Shown: positions 40,798 through 52,000 of the stretch, piece by piece | How positions within the stretch are numbered: the stretch's first letter is position 1 | Layout: every line of letters starts with the position of its first letter | Assembly: GCA_030374765.1 (NCBI GenBank) | Contig: JARGXX010000105.1 | Location: 868,001-932,000, forward strand | Direction of reading: 5' to 3' | Length of the DNA: 64,000 nt | Source: Agarophyton chilense | Lineage: Eukaryota; Rhodophyta; Florideophyceae; Gracilariales; Gracilariaceae | The notes under the pieces: model-generated | Databases searched by the model: none | Seen by the model: only the letters and a program-made list of their open reading frames with translations | What the model was told of the DNA's origin: nothing | Made by a program: the position numbers and the translations under genes

Positions 40798-42375
40798 CTA
40801 CTTTGTGTACACGCGCGCCCTGTTCGCGCTCGAGCTCGCGCTCGCGCTCGCGCCCGCGCTTGCGCCCAGGCCGCCGACGTCCGTCTCCTTCGTGCGCTCC
40901 ACGCCGCCGCCGCCAACGACGACGACACCGCCCATGCCGCCCGCATCCTTGTTGCGTTCCAACCCCCCGCCTCCACCACCACCACCATCATAACTACCAC
41001 CAGCTCCATCAGCACCACCGCCACCGCTGCGCGACCCGCCTGCGCCGCGTGCAGCCGCCGCCAGTCGGTACACCTGCCGCCACCGCACGTCGCGCTCCGC
41101 CGCGCGCCGCTTCTCGTCCGCCGCCTCGCGCTCGTACACCGCGCGACACCGCTCGAATAGGTTACCATCCATTTCGCGCAGCAGTTTTTGCACGTTGCAC
41201 GACAACGACAGAACATTGGCATTCCAGTGCGATGACACATTACGACACAGTGATCCCACCACGGCCGTCATCACCTCGCGTCGGTATTGCATCATCAGGC
41301 TCACCACAAATTCATTATTCCAGTAGAACAGCGCGCGTTCAGCCACTTGAAAGTGCGCCGACTCGATGCACCGCCCGATGCGTCGAAAAAGTGCTTTCAT
41401 CACCGCTCCCATCTCCTCGCTGCGTGCCAGCTCCAGAAGCTCCTCCAATTCGTTCAGCACCATCACCTCCTTGCGTGAGTTGGTGCTGGGCCAGTGCCGC
41501 AGTAGAAAGCTCACAATCTCCGAGCAAAGCGACGCGTCCTTCTCGCAAAATTGCGTCACACAAAAGCTCAGTTGCACGTTGAACTGTCCCATGCTTGCCG
41601 CTAGGTGAAGCGGCAAAAGCGTCTGTCGCAGCAATTGCTTGTGTTCCTCCTTGAGCGGCACCGCAAACCCGTTGATGATGGAGCCTAGAATTTCAAGCAG
41701 CTCCGCCACCCCATTGAATCGAGCCTGTTCGTACGCCACACGCTGGAACACCGTCGTCATTGCCTGCCGGATTTCGGCCCGCAGCCCCATCATCTTGCCG
41801 TAGATGCGGTGCAGAATCGTTTTGAGACACTCGCGCTCACGCGCGTCCGCCGAGTTGAACTGTTCCACCATGCCGCACACAAAGCGCTCCGTTATGCACG
41901 CCCGCGCTCGCTTCGGCTCCAAGTCGGCTGAGATGAGGAATCGTCGCAACAGCTCGTACACAATTTGCAACTGCGCCCAGTCCGGGTCTAGAAACGGCTC
42001 GTCGCCGCCGTCGCCGTCAAACTGCTGTTGCTCATCTTGTTCGTGTTGTTGTTGCTGCTGCTGCTGTTGCAACGGCCGCAACACGTTGGCGCTGATCATG
42101 CGCATGAACGGCTTGCATGTGGTATCATTGAGCGCGTTACGGTGTGACGAGATGTACGCCGCAATGTCTATAAGCATGCGTTGCTTCACTTCTCTGGACG
42201 GCAGCCGCAGCGTGGGCGTCATCATGCCCGCCATTGTTTCGCATTGTTTCAGTTTGGAAAGGAAGGTGCGAGTCTGTTGGCGCGGCGGAAAGTCTTGTGG
42301 TTGTTGTAGTGGTGATGATGAAACGTTAGCGAGGCGAGGCGGCTGTAGACGGTGCGCGAGGAGAAGCGCGGACAT
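40798..42375 (-). CDS. PP2A regulatory subunit B56 (B')
   Basis: This 525-residue protein matches the B56 family through its HEAT-like core. Landmarks are FLSKLKQCETM, DPDWAQLQIVYELLRRFL, ERECLKTILHRIYGKMMGLR, GVAELLEILGSIINGFAVPL, KEEHKQLLRQTLLPLHLAAS and HFQVAERALFYWNNEF. It recruits substrates (LxxIxE motifs) to the PP2A trimer. Unusual parts are a poly-Gln/Glu/Asp insert after residue 100, and a C-terminal Gly/Ser-rich extension of about 90 residues after the core in place of the usual tail. The ATG at 42,375 is the first in frame. It is divergent from the pyridoxal kinase gene. Confidence 0.9.
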   Translation of the reverse strand: MSALLLAHRLQPPRLANVSSSPLQQPQDFPPRQQTRTFLSKLKQCETMAGMMTPTLRLPSREVKQRMLIDIAAYISSHRNALNDTTCKPFMRMISANVLRPLQQQQQQQQHEQDEQQQFDGDGGDEPFLDPDWAQLQIVYELLRRFLISADLEPKRARACITERFVCGMVEQFNSADARERECLKTILHRIYGKMMGLRAEIRQAMTTVFQRVAYEQARFNGVAELLEILGSIINGFAVPLKEEHKQLLRQTLLPLHLAASMGQFNVQLSFCVTQFCEKDASLCSEIVSFLLRHWPSTNSRKEVMVLNELEELLELARSEEMGAVMKALFRRIGRCIESAHFQVAERALFYWNNEFVVSLMMQYRREVMTAVVGSLCRNVSSHWNANVLSLSCNVQKLLREMDGNLFERCRAVYEREAADEKRRAAERDVRWRQVYRLAAAARGAGGSRSGGGGADGAGGSYDGGGGGGGGLERNKDAGGMGGVVVVGGGGVERTKETDVGGLGASAGASASASSSANRARVYTK

Positions 42376-43025
42376 TTACGTACCGGAAATGGGCGAAAGC
42401 AGGTCCATAAGTAGAAACAGGCGACGTAGTTGGTACTTCCATGCGAAAGGTTGCAAAAGACACCAAGAGAAGCGCTGTGCGCGACGCGCACACTCCCACA
42501 CACACAAACTGCACACTCACAAAGTTTCCGCGGTGGAGACAAAAAGGGGGGTGTAGTTACACTGCTGAGAGCGAACAGCGCGCGCGCTGTGCACACCCCA
42601 GCCGGAGCCCCCCATCCGGGGCAGAGGCCGCTTGCGACGCGCGCCTATGCGCGGCTCTCGCAGCCGCGCAACACGTGTGCCAACGCGCTTTGCATTCGTA
42701 GCCAATCGTCGCCGCGCTCTGCTTTATTGCTCTACGCATACCGTGCAACCGCCATTACTACTACCTTTGTACCCTTCGTAGCTAGCTGAGTCTCTTCCAG
42801 TCAAAAGTCCTCTTCCCAGCCGTGCCCATTCTCCTACTTTTTACCTACATGATCCTCGTTGCACCCCTTTCCCCCTCGCTTTCCCCCTCCTCGCTTTCCC
42901 CCTCCTCGCTTTCCCCCTCCTCGCTTTCCCCCTCCTCGCTTTCCCCCTCCTCGCTTTCCCACTCGCTTCCCCCTCGCCTTCCCCCCTTCCCCCCTCCCCC
43001 CCTTACTCGCCACCACCACCCCGTA
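42376..43025. promoter_or_regulatory. Divergent intergenic region with 15-bp tandem repeat
   Basis: It separates the B56 and pyridoxal kinase starts. It contains a pyrimidine-rich 15-bp repeat (unit CCTCCTCGCTTTCCC, about six copies, 42,873-42,960). The repeat is in frame with the kinase and would add a Leu-Ser-Pro-Ser-Ser repeat if translation began at 42,822, but a leader or promoter role is more likely. Confidence 0.5.
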
Positions 43026-43943
43026 ATGGCCGCCGTCGCCCGTCGCGTGCTCTCCGTGCAAAGCCACGTCACCTCCGGCTACGTCGGTAACAGGGCCGCC
43101 GCCTTTCCGCTGCAGCTGCTCGGCTACGACGTAGACATTCTTAACTCATGCCAGCTCTCCAATCACACTGGCTACAAGCACGGTGCCCCCGGCATCCGTC
43201 TCGACGCCGACGACCTGCGCACACTGCTTACCGCCATGCGTGCCAACGGCCTCCTCGCATCCACCTCCCATCTGCTCACAGGCTTTGTCGCAACCCCCAG
43301 CTGTCTGTTGGCCATCGCCGACGCCGTCACCCTGCTGCGTGCCGAATCCTCGCGTCAGCTCGTGTACGTCTGCGATCCGGTCCTGGGCGATAATGGCAAA
43401 CTGTACGTTCCCGAGCAGCTTATCGATATTTATAAACGTTCCATTCTCCCATTCGCAACCGTTCTTACTCCCAACGCCTTCGAACTTTCGCTGCTCACAA
43501 ACTCCACCATCACCAATGAACAAGACACTTTTGCCGCATGTAACTTTCTCCACCACCGCTATCGAATCCCCACTGTCATTGTCACGGGCACCATGTTTCA
43601 CAATCCCTCTAACACCATGTCCGTTCTCGTATCGCGTCACACACCACATCGCCATATGCGCTTTGCCGTCGACACAAACTATATTCACGGCAACTTCACG
43701 GGGACTGGTGATTTGATGGCTGCTTTATTGTTAGTCTGGTCCGATAAGTTCCCAGAAGATCCCGTGCGTGCCTGCTCCAATGCCACTGCTTCTGTCTCGG
43801 CCGTCCTGGCAAACACCACAAAATTTCCAAAGAGAGAAGGCCAGTGCCCGTTCCCAGAGCTGCGTCTCATTCAAAGCCAAAAAGACATTCTCGATCCGCC
43901 CCTCAGTTTGGTTTCAGTGCGCCACATATGCATTCCGCAGTGA
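43026..43943 (+). CDS. Pyridoxal kinase
   Basis: This 305-residue protein of the ribokinase-like fold starts with MAAVARRVLSVQSHVTSGYVG (VQSHV is typical). It has DILNSCQLSNHTGYKHG for substrate binding, YVCDPVLGDNGKLYV, LTPNAFE and IVTGTM. The catalytic motif is GNFTGTGDLMAALLL (Asp229). It phosphorylates pyridoxal, pyridoxine and pyridoxamine with ATP in vitamin B6 salvage. The frame is open upstream to 42,822 through a repetitive pyrimidine-rich stretch, but homology begins at this ATG. It is convergent with the small four-exon gene at 44,110. Confidence 0.92.
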   Translation: MAAVARRVLSVQSHVTSGYVGNRAAAFPLQLLGYDVDILNSCQLSNHTGYKHGAPGIRLDADDLRTLLTAMRANGLLASTSHLLTGFVATPSCLLAIADAVTLLRAESSRQLVYVCDPVLGDNGKLYVPEQLIDIYKRSILPFATVLTPNAFELSLLTNSTITNEQDTFAACNFLHHRYRIPTVIVTGTMFHNPSNTMSVLVSRHTPHRHMRFAVDTNYIHGNFTGTGDLMAALLLVWSDKFPEDPVRACSNATASVSAVLANTTKFPKREGQCPFPELRLIQSQKDILDPPLSLVSVRHICIPQ

Positions 43944-44109
43944 TCGTACCTTTGCTACAGAGAACAATCAAAACAACGTTCGCTTTTACCGCCATCAAAA
44001 ACAAAGCCAAACATTGTTCGCAACTTATCCGTGCTAACGATTACCACTTTACTCTGTCCGTGCTTCTCGCGTGCGCTTTGTTGTGTTTAAAGCGCACTAA
44101 ACACTGCGC

Positions 44110-44800
44110 TCATTCCTTTTTCTCAGGCGATTTGTCAAAGAACGATCTGATGTGATCCGGGTAGATCATTACGGACGCTACTGCAACCGCCAAGCCTGCA
44201 TTTCGAATAATGGCTCGCGGCCCAACTGGTATACAAACACATAACAAAACAATGCATGTAGTTTTTTGGAAACAGGTCAGCTATAATTGTCGCTCGGGTG
44301 TTTTCATGTGGTGTTATTACGTACACGGCAACGATGGTGTGGCACCCAACACGGCGGCTGAGCCGAGAATCACGACCGGATTCCCATTAACAGCAATTCG
44401 CTTTACAGCTTGGTACGCCTCTGCAAAAAAAAAGCACGTAAACAATATCAAAGACGTCGATCATCATCGTGTCGGTCTCGCTGGTTAGAAGTGGCGGCCA
44501 CTTTTCGACGTGGGGAATGAAAGATATAAGCCGTACTGTGAATGACGCCCGCGACGGCGTCGTCAGCGGTTTTAAGCTTTTCTTCATTTAGCGGAGAGTG
44601 TTTCTATCAAACAATTTTAGAGCAGAGAATGAATGTTAGCATGCTCGGTGGCACGTTTGTTGTCTTTGTGGGCACGTTGGAAAAAGGCCTTACCGTACCT
44701 TGGCTCCTTCGACCGCGCGATCCAAGAGTTGGTGGGCGTTCCGAATGACGTCATTCAAACCTGAGTGGGGCTCTTCGTTGACTGTGTCTTTTGAGCTCAT
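44110..44800 (-). CDS. Small two-TM protein in four exons (candidate mitochondrial membrane protein)
   Basis: CDS complement(join(44110..44225,44325..44420,44537..44603,44699..44800)), 126 residues. Each junction has GT-AG ends and consistent phase: exon 1 MSSKDTVNEEPHSG..., exon 2 with EEKLKTADDAVAGVIH, exon 3 with AYQAVKRIAVNGNPVV and a hydrophobic LGSAAVLGA stretch, exon 4 with NAGLAVAVASVMIYPDH and a charged tail SPEKKE. Introns are 95, 116 and 99 nt; all three donors begin GTACG, and the first two introns contain CTAAC branch-like sites. Two hydrophobic segments follow an amphipathic N-terminal half. No family is recognised; size and layout would suit a mitochondrial inner-membrane protein. 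No long unspliced frame exists, which is why it is easily missed. Confidence 0.6.
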
Positions 44801-45477
44801 AATGCGCCTTTTTGAGGCGGTAGTGATTTTGCCAAGTGCCAGCGACAGTGAACCAGTGTGACGCAATCTGGCGCAATCTGGCTCAGGGGGGGGGGGGGGG
44901 GTCTCTCAAGCTCAAGAAGATCCACAACGGCAGCTCTTTGTCTTTATCACAGCTGTGCGAGTCAACTGAGACGCGTCTACGTATCCTTCGAATGTACCGA
45001 ATCCGCAGATGAGACTTGCAAAGGCTCCGAAAGCTGAAGCTTTGCATAACTCCAAAAGTGAACATTTGATTTATTTCGAGAAATTGCGGCCTGATTTTAG
45101 TCCAAATCAAGGACCAGGATGCGTGGCCAGGCGCCAGGCCACCGTAGCGAAGAATACAGTGCCCGCGAGCAGAGAAGGTGAATGGATCAGCGCCCTTCGC
45201 CATCCAGATAAAAATTGTATGTTCTGTGAAACACCCTCCCCCTCCGTGGGGGCATTTTTCTCATCCCACCACCGGAGAAGGCGTGCCGTTGTCCCATTCG
45301 CCAAGTACGAAGTCAGGTAGCTAGGAACGCTTCGTAGCACATCATTTTTCCCTCCCCGCCCTCTCTCAGAGCTCATTCGAACACGCCGTAGTTTTCGCTT
45401 CTGTCTTCACACATGACTTAGCAGCTGTTTCCACCGCCTTCTCCAAAACCAAGTGCAGACCTTGAGCCCTCTGTCAC
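44801..45477. promoter_or_regulatory. Divergent intergenic region
   Basis: It separates the four-exon gene from SEC6. It holds a short duplication (GCGCAATCTGG / GCAATCTGG, about 44,861-44,880), a run of 16 G (44,886-44,901) and several short open frames that are not protein-like. It probably contains both promoters. Confidence 0.4.
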
Positions 45478-48183
45478 ATGTCAGAAATCCAGCAGGAGGC
45501 TATCAGGATAGTTTCTGAAGCCATATCTGGCGCTGAGGGCAATCTTCTTCCGCTCATCGACACTGTGCACGAAAAATGGCAAATAGAGCTTTGCGACGCC
45601 AAGTCGACTGCGAGGAAGTTGCTGGCGGAAGTTCTGGAAGAGAAGGAAACCCTACGCAAGTCCCTGGCATCTGCAGCTGACTTATGGCATATTCTTCAGC
45701 CCTGTAATCCTGCTGACAATGGCGATGACGAAGCTGAACAACCTCCATTCTCTAGCTTGGGCTCCTTCCCAGCAAGCCCAGCTCAGCTCTCTGCAGTTAC
45801 CGCGTTGCAGAATGTTTCGCAAACTCTATTCTGGGCAGAGTTTACCATGGAGGCTCCTCGTGCGCTGGAGCTTGCCACCACCTATCTTGAAAATATTCAT
45901 AGCAACGGCTTGGACAAAGTCGTGAAGGGGAACGCTGCTTTACTTGTCGATGCCCATGCAAATCTAACCGCGGCCGAAAGACTACGCGATCTTATTTTGC
46001 TTGGAAATCCGACGTGCTCTGAAAATTCTAGCCCTGCCAAATGGTTTGCCAAGGCTGTGGAGACTCGCAACCTTCTCGAGGATATAGTGCTTCGAGGCAT
46101 ATTCAGAAACGTTGTTCAGCTCTCGCAAGTAAACCCTTGTATTCTCGTTGCGGGAGCTCGGGTGGTTGAAAGTGAAGAGGCCGAGGATCTATGGTGGAAG
46201 AGTCGCATCCAAAAAAGCGCCCTCGAAGAACGTGGTGCAGCTGTTCGTGCCTTTGGAACTCATGACTATAAAAAACGTGCACTGAACGCTATAGTGGAGT
46301 CCCTTCAAGCACAATTTTGGCAAAGAGAACGCGAGTTGCGCGTATTCAGGGACCACATGTCCAACAGCGACAATGATATTAACCCTAGTCCGCGCCACGA
46401 AATTCATGTTTCGAGCATTCTGGAATGGATTGCACAGCGACGGTCTGAAACCGAAATAGTACGACGCTATGTCACTCCATGCTTGCCCCCATCTTTTGAA
46501 GTTTCCCAGCTTTACGAAAGCGAGCTACACAGGCAATTCATGCGACTTCTCAGTCAACTCCTTCACCTCAACAAAGCTGATGGTTCTATGTTACTCTCAG
46601 AGGCCGATCTCATCAGACTTACGTCTTGGTACAGCAAGTATAGAAGTGAAGTTGACGAACAAGGTGAAACAATAGATTGCTTTTTAAGTGAAAACGACCG
46701 ACAGCGCCTCATAGTTGCATTGCAACAACATTGTGCTCACAGGGTCATCGACGGTATCACATCCCGACTTCACCCTGACGATCACACGGATGCTAGCCTC
46801 GACGTAAAGCAGCACGCCACGTCAAAACGGAAGCGGCTTAGAATCTCCAAAAGTGTGTTACGTCGCAGCGATTTATCGCAGATCGTGATGGACTGTGTTG
46901 GCGAACAAGTACGACGAATGTTGGACTTAAAGATGAGAGACTTAGATCAAGCAATTGCCCAGGCGGTTTCGGACATCCTCATAGATTTCCAAACGGAGGT
47001 GCGCCAGGTCATCGCAAACGACAAGATTGATACCACTGCAGAAGAAGGAGGTTCGTATCTTTGTGCAACAGCAAATCACATGGCCAAGTGCCTTGGGATT
47101 TCTGAGGAATTGAGGGATTCCTTTATTCCTCTAGGCCTCGATCACCATCGGCCGGAAATTGAGGAGAGAATGGAGAGCGTAATCGACGGATTTCGCTCTA
47201 CTGCAGCGGAAGCCATCCATGTCCTTATTGATGGAATGAGGCCAAGCCTAGAAGTTCATGTAACACGTCTTTTCGCTCCAAACACGGGTACAGAGGTAAT
47301 ATTGGATATATTAGCAGTTCTAGCCGACTATTTCAAGGAGTACAAAGAGGCTCTCCTTGACTACCATTTCGAGTACCTGGCCATTGAAACCCTGAAGCGT
47401 ATTGTTGTGTGGTACCTAGTCCCATTTTTGCGATTGACACATCCTCGTCTTGATGAAAGTGTGGCACGGCGATTTACCTCCCTTCCCACATTTGATGACC
47501 ATACTGAAGATATGGAAGAGATTTCTGAAAGTGTGAGTCGGGCAGTCAGCACAAGGCGGAGCGATGCTGGTTCGAGAGCCCTCTCCGCGAGTGTGGGGTT
47601 AGCCTCTATGAGCGGAGGAGCCGTGCTCGCTCTTGTCGAAAAAGATATCTCAAACGTATCTACATTCATGGAGAAGCAAGTTCCACTGTATCAACGGAAG
47701 CAATTAAAACCAGCGCTGGAACCACTGTGTGCGATTCAAACATTATATAATTGTGACCCCACAGCTTCAGCACTGGCTGAGGCTTTTCGAGATTCCAAGC
47801 TTATAATCGATAGAGCCCTTCGCCCTCTTTGGGCGATGGAATATGGAGCCCATGGTCATTTTGGCATAAGAAATGCTGAGAAAATCTGGGAGACTCGTCA
47901 GGACTTGAATCCCTCCATGATTCTAGAAGCCATGAATATGGCCAGAACTAATATGGATCGTATTGAAACTCAAACACCCAGCAGGATGTCAAGTGTGGAT
48001 GATGGTCGCATATGGAGCTCAAGATATAGTGAACCAAATGGTTCTTTTTCTGAACGTTTTACGGAGAGATCTGGTGGCTTCCAAGAGCAAAACCTTTCAT
48101 CCTCATCTTTGATATGGACGCCAAAATCTTTTAACAGTGGCATCGCGAGGAGGACATCCACTGAAAAGGGAACTCGAAGATGA
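45478..48183 (+). CDS. SEC6: Exocyst complex subunit SEC6/EXOC3
   Basis: This 901-residue, almost entirely helical protein has an N-terminal coiled coil (residues 1-70). The conserved mid region includes LIRLTSWYSKYRSEVDEQG, corresponding to the W-Y-x-x-Y motif of SEC6. The C-terminal cargo-type bundle carries ILDILAVLADYFKEYKEALL and YLAIETLKRIVVWYLVPFL. It tethers secretory vesicles to the plasma membrane as part of the octameric exocyst. A Ser-rich disordered tail (after about residue 830) extends beyond family homologues. A second frame continuing from 48,137 past the stop reads as protein-like sequence, so the annotated C-terminus is not entirely secure. Confidence 0.8.
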   Translation: MSEIQQEAIRIVSEAISGAEGNLLPLIDTVHEKWQIELCDAKSTARKLLAEVLEEKETLRKSLASAADLWHILQPCNPADNGDDEAEQPPFSSLGSFPASPAQLSAVTALQNVSQTLFWAEFTMEAPRALELATTYLENIHSNGLDKVVKGNAALLVDAHANLTAAERLRDLILLGNPTCSENSSPAKWFAKAVETRNLLEDIVLRGIFRNVVQLSQVNPCILVAGARVVESEEAEDLWWKSRIQKSALEERGAAVRAFGTHDYKKRALNAIVESLQAQFWQRERELRVFRDHMSNSDNDINPSPRHEIHVSSILEWIAQRRSETEIVRRYVTPCLPPSFEVSQLYESELHRQFMRLLSQLLHLNKADGSMLLSEADLIRLTSWYSKYRSEVDEQGETIDCFLSENDRQRLIVALQQHCAHRVIDGITSRLHPDDHTDASLDVKQHATSKRKRLRISKSVLRRSDLSQIVMDCVGEQVRRMLDLKMRDLDQAIAQAVSDILIDFQTEVRQVIANDKIDTTAEEGGSYLCATANHMAKCLGISEELRDSFIPLGLDHHRPEIEERMESVIDGFRSTAAEAIHVLIDGMRPSLEVHVTRLFAPNTGTEVILDILAVLADYFKEYKEALLDYHFEYLAIETLKRIVVWYLVPFLRLTHPRLDESVARRFTSLPTFDDHTEDMEEISESVSRAVSTRRSDAGSRALSASVGLASMSGGAVLALVEKDISNVSTFMEKQVPLYQRKQLKPALEPLCAIQTLYNCDPTASALAEAFRDSKLIIDRALRPLWAMEYGAHGHFGIRNAEKIWETRQDLNPSMILEAMNMARTNMDRIETQTPSRMSSVDDGRIWSSRYSEPNGSFSERFTERSGGFQEQNLSSSSLIWTPKSFNSGIARRTSTEKGTRR

Positions 48184-49039
48184 TTTGTATCATAAATGCC
48201 TGGCGTTTTCTACTGCTTTGGACTCGCTCCGCGGCATTTATGAGAGAAGCCATGCTTCAATGGTTCATCGAACCATCATGTATCCCGGTGCGGCAAGTGA
48301 GTCGCATACTCAGCCTTCCCCCCCTTCTGCAAGGTTTCACTCAATGTAGACTGGGCATTCTTCATCGTGACGTACAGCCAGCTGGTGATCGATAGTGTTT
48401 TACTTCGTAAAGCCTGTGGACTTTAGAGTTAGCTCCGAAAACCGAATACTCATTGCTCCAGATTTGGGGATACAGCCTATCACTAACTCTTGCTCACGGA
48501 TTGCATGTACCTCTGGTTTTCCGTGGAAGTCTTCAAGCAAGCGATCAGTCACGCCTGCCGAAACTCGATGAGACAGCGGTCATTCGGCTTTACCCGTTCG
48601 CTGATCAAGCGATCAGCCAGCTTGCGTAACGTTGCTGCGTTGCTGGGTAGCAAATAAAAGAACCACCTAGCTACACCCGAACAGCATGTCACAAAACCAA
48701 GCTAGAATCGGAAGATTGTCCAACGACGGTTTCTCTGTTCCGCCACCCTGTGAGAGCAAGAGTTTCGTCGGACGGATTATTTCCTATTTCAGGCTTCGCT
48801 TACTACCGTCGGGGATGGAGAATGGTTTGGGCTACCAGTTGATTCTCTCTCTTGACCTCTTGAGATGTGAGAAGACCAAGATTGCCAAGAATGAGAGGGC
48901 GTAAATCATCACCAATGAATGACTCGGGAACAGTTAATGTCTCAGGTTTTTTGTTCAAGGAAACAGTAGCTGTGTATACAATAGTAAAATAATTCTGTGT
49001 GGCACTTCCCCAGGTTTCGTTTTTTTTTCTTGGGAAACC
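48184..49039. other. Intergenic region
   Basis: A plus-strand frame overlapping the SEC6 end runs to 48,349 and looks protein-like (LEDDLYHKCLAFSTALDSL); it might be an alternative 3' exon. A 72-codon frame at 48,686-48,904 has no support. No RNA gene is recognised. T-rich sequence at 49,018-49,030 lies at the 3' end of the minus-strand gene. Confidence 0.35.
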
Positions 49040-52000
49040 TTAATCAGAAAAAGAAGATTCGGGAATCATCATTCCCTGTTGTTTCAAATGTCTGTGCAAA
49101 CTTCGAGCCCTAGGCTCGTCTGGTTCCACATCTTCATCACCGCTCAAGAGCAACAAAGCAAGTTGAGCTCTGGAGTCATTGTCATCACCGATATCGATAG
49201 CCAATTGGTATAGCGTCACCGATAACACGGGGTTCCTTGACACACCGTCACCCTGACGGTACATGCTTGCTAATCCTCTCATTGCACGGAAATCATTGAC
49301 GTGCATGATTGCCCCTTGATATAGTGCCGCAGCTCGTAAAGGGTCTTTCGAAAGCCCAGCTCCAAAATGATACAAATTTCCTAGCTCATACATGGCCTCA
49401 CCATCGTTATCCTCGGAAACGGCTCGCCAGTACATTTTCACTGCATAGTTCAGGTCTCCTTTTCTTTCAACCAACTGTGGCGCCCCTCGACGGTATAGAT
49501 CTCCGAGGGCTTTCTTCGCGCCGGAAGTATGGCCGTTTTCAATAGCCATGTGATAAAGCGCAGCAGCTCTGGCTTCATCGACTTGAAGGCCTCTTTCTCC
49601 TTTTTCGTACATGCGCCCTAGCTCAAACATAGAACTTGCGCTGTGTCCTTCCGTAATTGCTCTGTCGTAAAAGGCGAATTCAATATCCTGCGTGGTAAGG
49701 TGTTCAAAAACTCCACGAGTGCCTGCAATATTGCTCATGTTGCCGGGAGGGAATTGCCCTAGTTCAAACACGATATCGTAATCCTTTGTGTGCATAAATG
49801 TGCGACGCATAGTGGATTGCAATGAACTCGAGTTCAAATCTCCTGATGACATCAAATCCAAGAATTTGAAGTAAGACCAGAATACCTGGGCTTCATAACC
49901 ATGTTTAGACATCAGGTAATCGTACATTGCTGCAATGTCCTCCTTCTTAATGTCAAAGTCTATATTAGGCCTCCTATCGGGTTGTTGGGCGATGTAGAAC
50001 TTAGCGACGCATCTTTCGATAAGACCTACAGCCCTACTGACATCGGAAGCGATATGATGGTGTTCAATAAGATGCATGACACATGCACGGAGAGCAGCAG
50101 GATTGCCCAATTCGACAGCTGCTATCTCGAGCAGTATGACAGCTCGATGAAGCTTTCGAGCTCCAGCCTCGAAGTACTCGCGTGGCTTGTCCAACATTCG
50201 TCTCACTTCTTCGCCTAGGTGTATGTTCGTTTCAATCGGTCCCTGTGTATCAGAAGTGAGGTAATCTTGAATTACTGAGCAAGCATACATGAGATACTCA
50301 GGGTCAGAGTCTTCGTATCTGAAAGAGAGTAACTCAAACCCAGGGAATCTCGCTGTTGACTGCTGATGATCCAGCCGACTAGTAAAAGAAACTTCAAGGT
50401 TCGATCGGCGGGGATATTGCTTGAGGAATTCAGGGTGCTCGACTTCATGTCGACAGAATTCGAATCGGAACGGAAGCCATCCAACCCATCTGCTCACTTC
50501 ATCGCCAGTTCCAATGGAACCGGTGGTTATGCGATCTGGGTTCGTTGAGATACTGTGGGTGCTTCTCACAACCTCTGTGTGTGGGAATTTGTGGTCTTTC
50601 TGCCATTCTGCCATTGCTTGCAATCTGGCGGTGAAAGAATCTCGCCAGCACTCCCATAGAAAGCTATAATCGGATTTGTTTTCTTCTCTTCCAAGTAATG
50701 CAAAAGCTCTGAAATCATCTTCTTGTCCCATATCACAGTGAATACATACGAACAGTTTTTGCGGAGCACATGACGGTCTGATATTGATCTTCACGAAACT
50801 GATGGAAGATGGGTCCTGTTTTTGACGAATCAGGGAGATTGTTTTCTTCTGATTCTTTTCCGCTTCACCGGAGATACTAACATCTACATGAAGCGAAGGA
50901 AAAGACAAAATACACAACACCATTAGAATCTCAGATGAAGGACTGCTCCCTTCTGTGCCGATGCTCGTCTGGAATACCGTTTGAATCTTCCAAATCAGTC
51001 GATTCTGGACCCCTTTCCGCGAAAAGTAGGATTTGAACCTTCCATGAGCTATTTCGGGTATGAACTCTCGCAGTATATCGGTAACGTCTACGACCTTATT
51101 CGACATTAATGGATTGCGCTCAGAGTACTCTATTCGTGGTTCCCACACATCTGATGGTGTTCCAGGGTTGTGGTGTAGAAAGCGAGCGATATATGTGCGA
51201 ATGCTTTCCATTGTGTAACCCATAAATGATATTGTTTGTTCCAAATGACCATATCTGTGTCCCGTTTTTGCAAACTGTATCATGAGACGGGCTTTCTCAG
51301 CGTCTTTCTGTACATCAAACAGAGATCTACTCCGAACTGAGATTTTTCGGGCGCGGTTAAAAGAACTTGCCATGCGGTGCAACACATTGTCGTGATTTCC
51401 GACGTCTATCCGCGAATCACTCAAACATAGTTGTTCCCAGCTCTTATCTACAGACAATAAGAATTCAAACTGTTCCCCAGCTGTAAGCGACATCCAGACA
51501 TCGATAAGCTCTCCGGCCTTCATCACAAGTCGATTTGTATCAGAGCGAAGCGTTAAACAACGAGCGGCAATAGGAAAAGAACAAAGTCGAGAAATGTGAA
51601 TTGCATCTCTTGGTTGCCGAGAACCATCTTCAAGGTAGTAAACAGAAAACCCAAGTTGGTCTCGCAGGTTTTCCAGAGCTGGATCTGTGCTCTTGAGAAC
51701 TTCATCAAACGTGTCCGGAATCCACTGTGTCGGAAATTTCTTCCGATGGGACTTGGCTCGAGCTCCCAGGCTTAACAAAATGGCAAACCAGTCGAGCTTG
51801 GCAGTGTCAAGATGGGATACCTCTTCCCCGAATTCGACTGGCAATGATTCGATTATTTTCTTCAGATTGAATGCCTGAGGACCGTATCCATTATCCGCCA
51901 CTGTTTTCCTGTTGGGGTTCTTGTTAAGGGCGTGGAAATGCGGATGGGAAAAAGGCAACCCGATTCCACTGGTCATAGCGCTGAGAAACAAGTCGTTTTT

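Noticed and set aside
39772..41582. Long plus-strand frames of 462 and 363 codons between the 39,619 gene and B56
   Set aside because: Highly GC-biased, Arg/Ala/Cys-rich, no motifs, and partly antisense to the B56 C-terminus.
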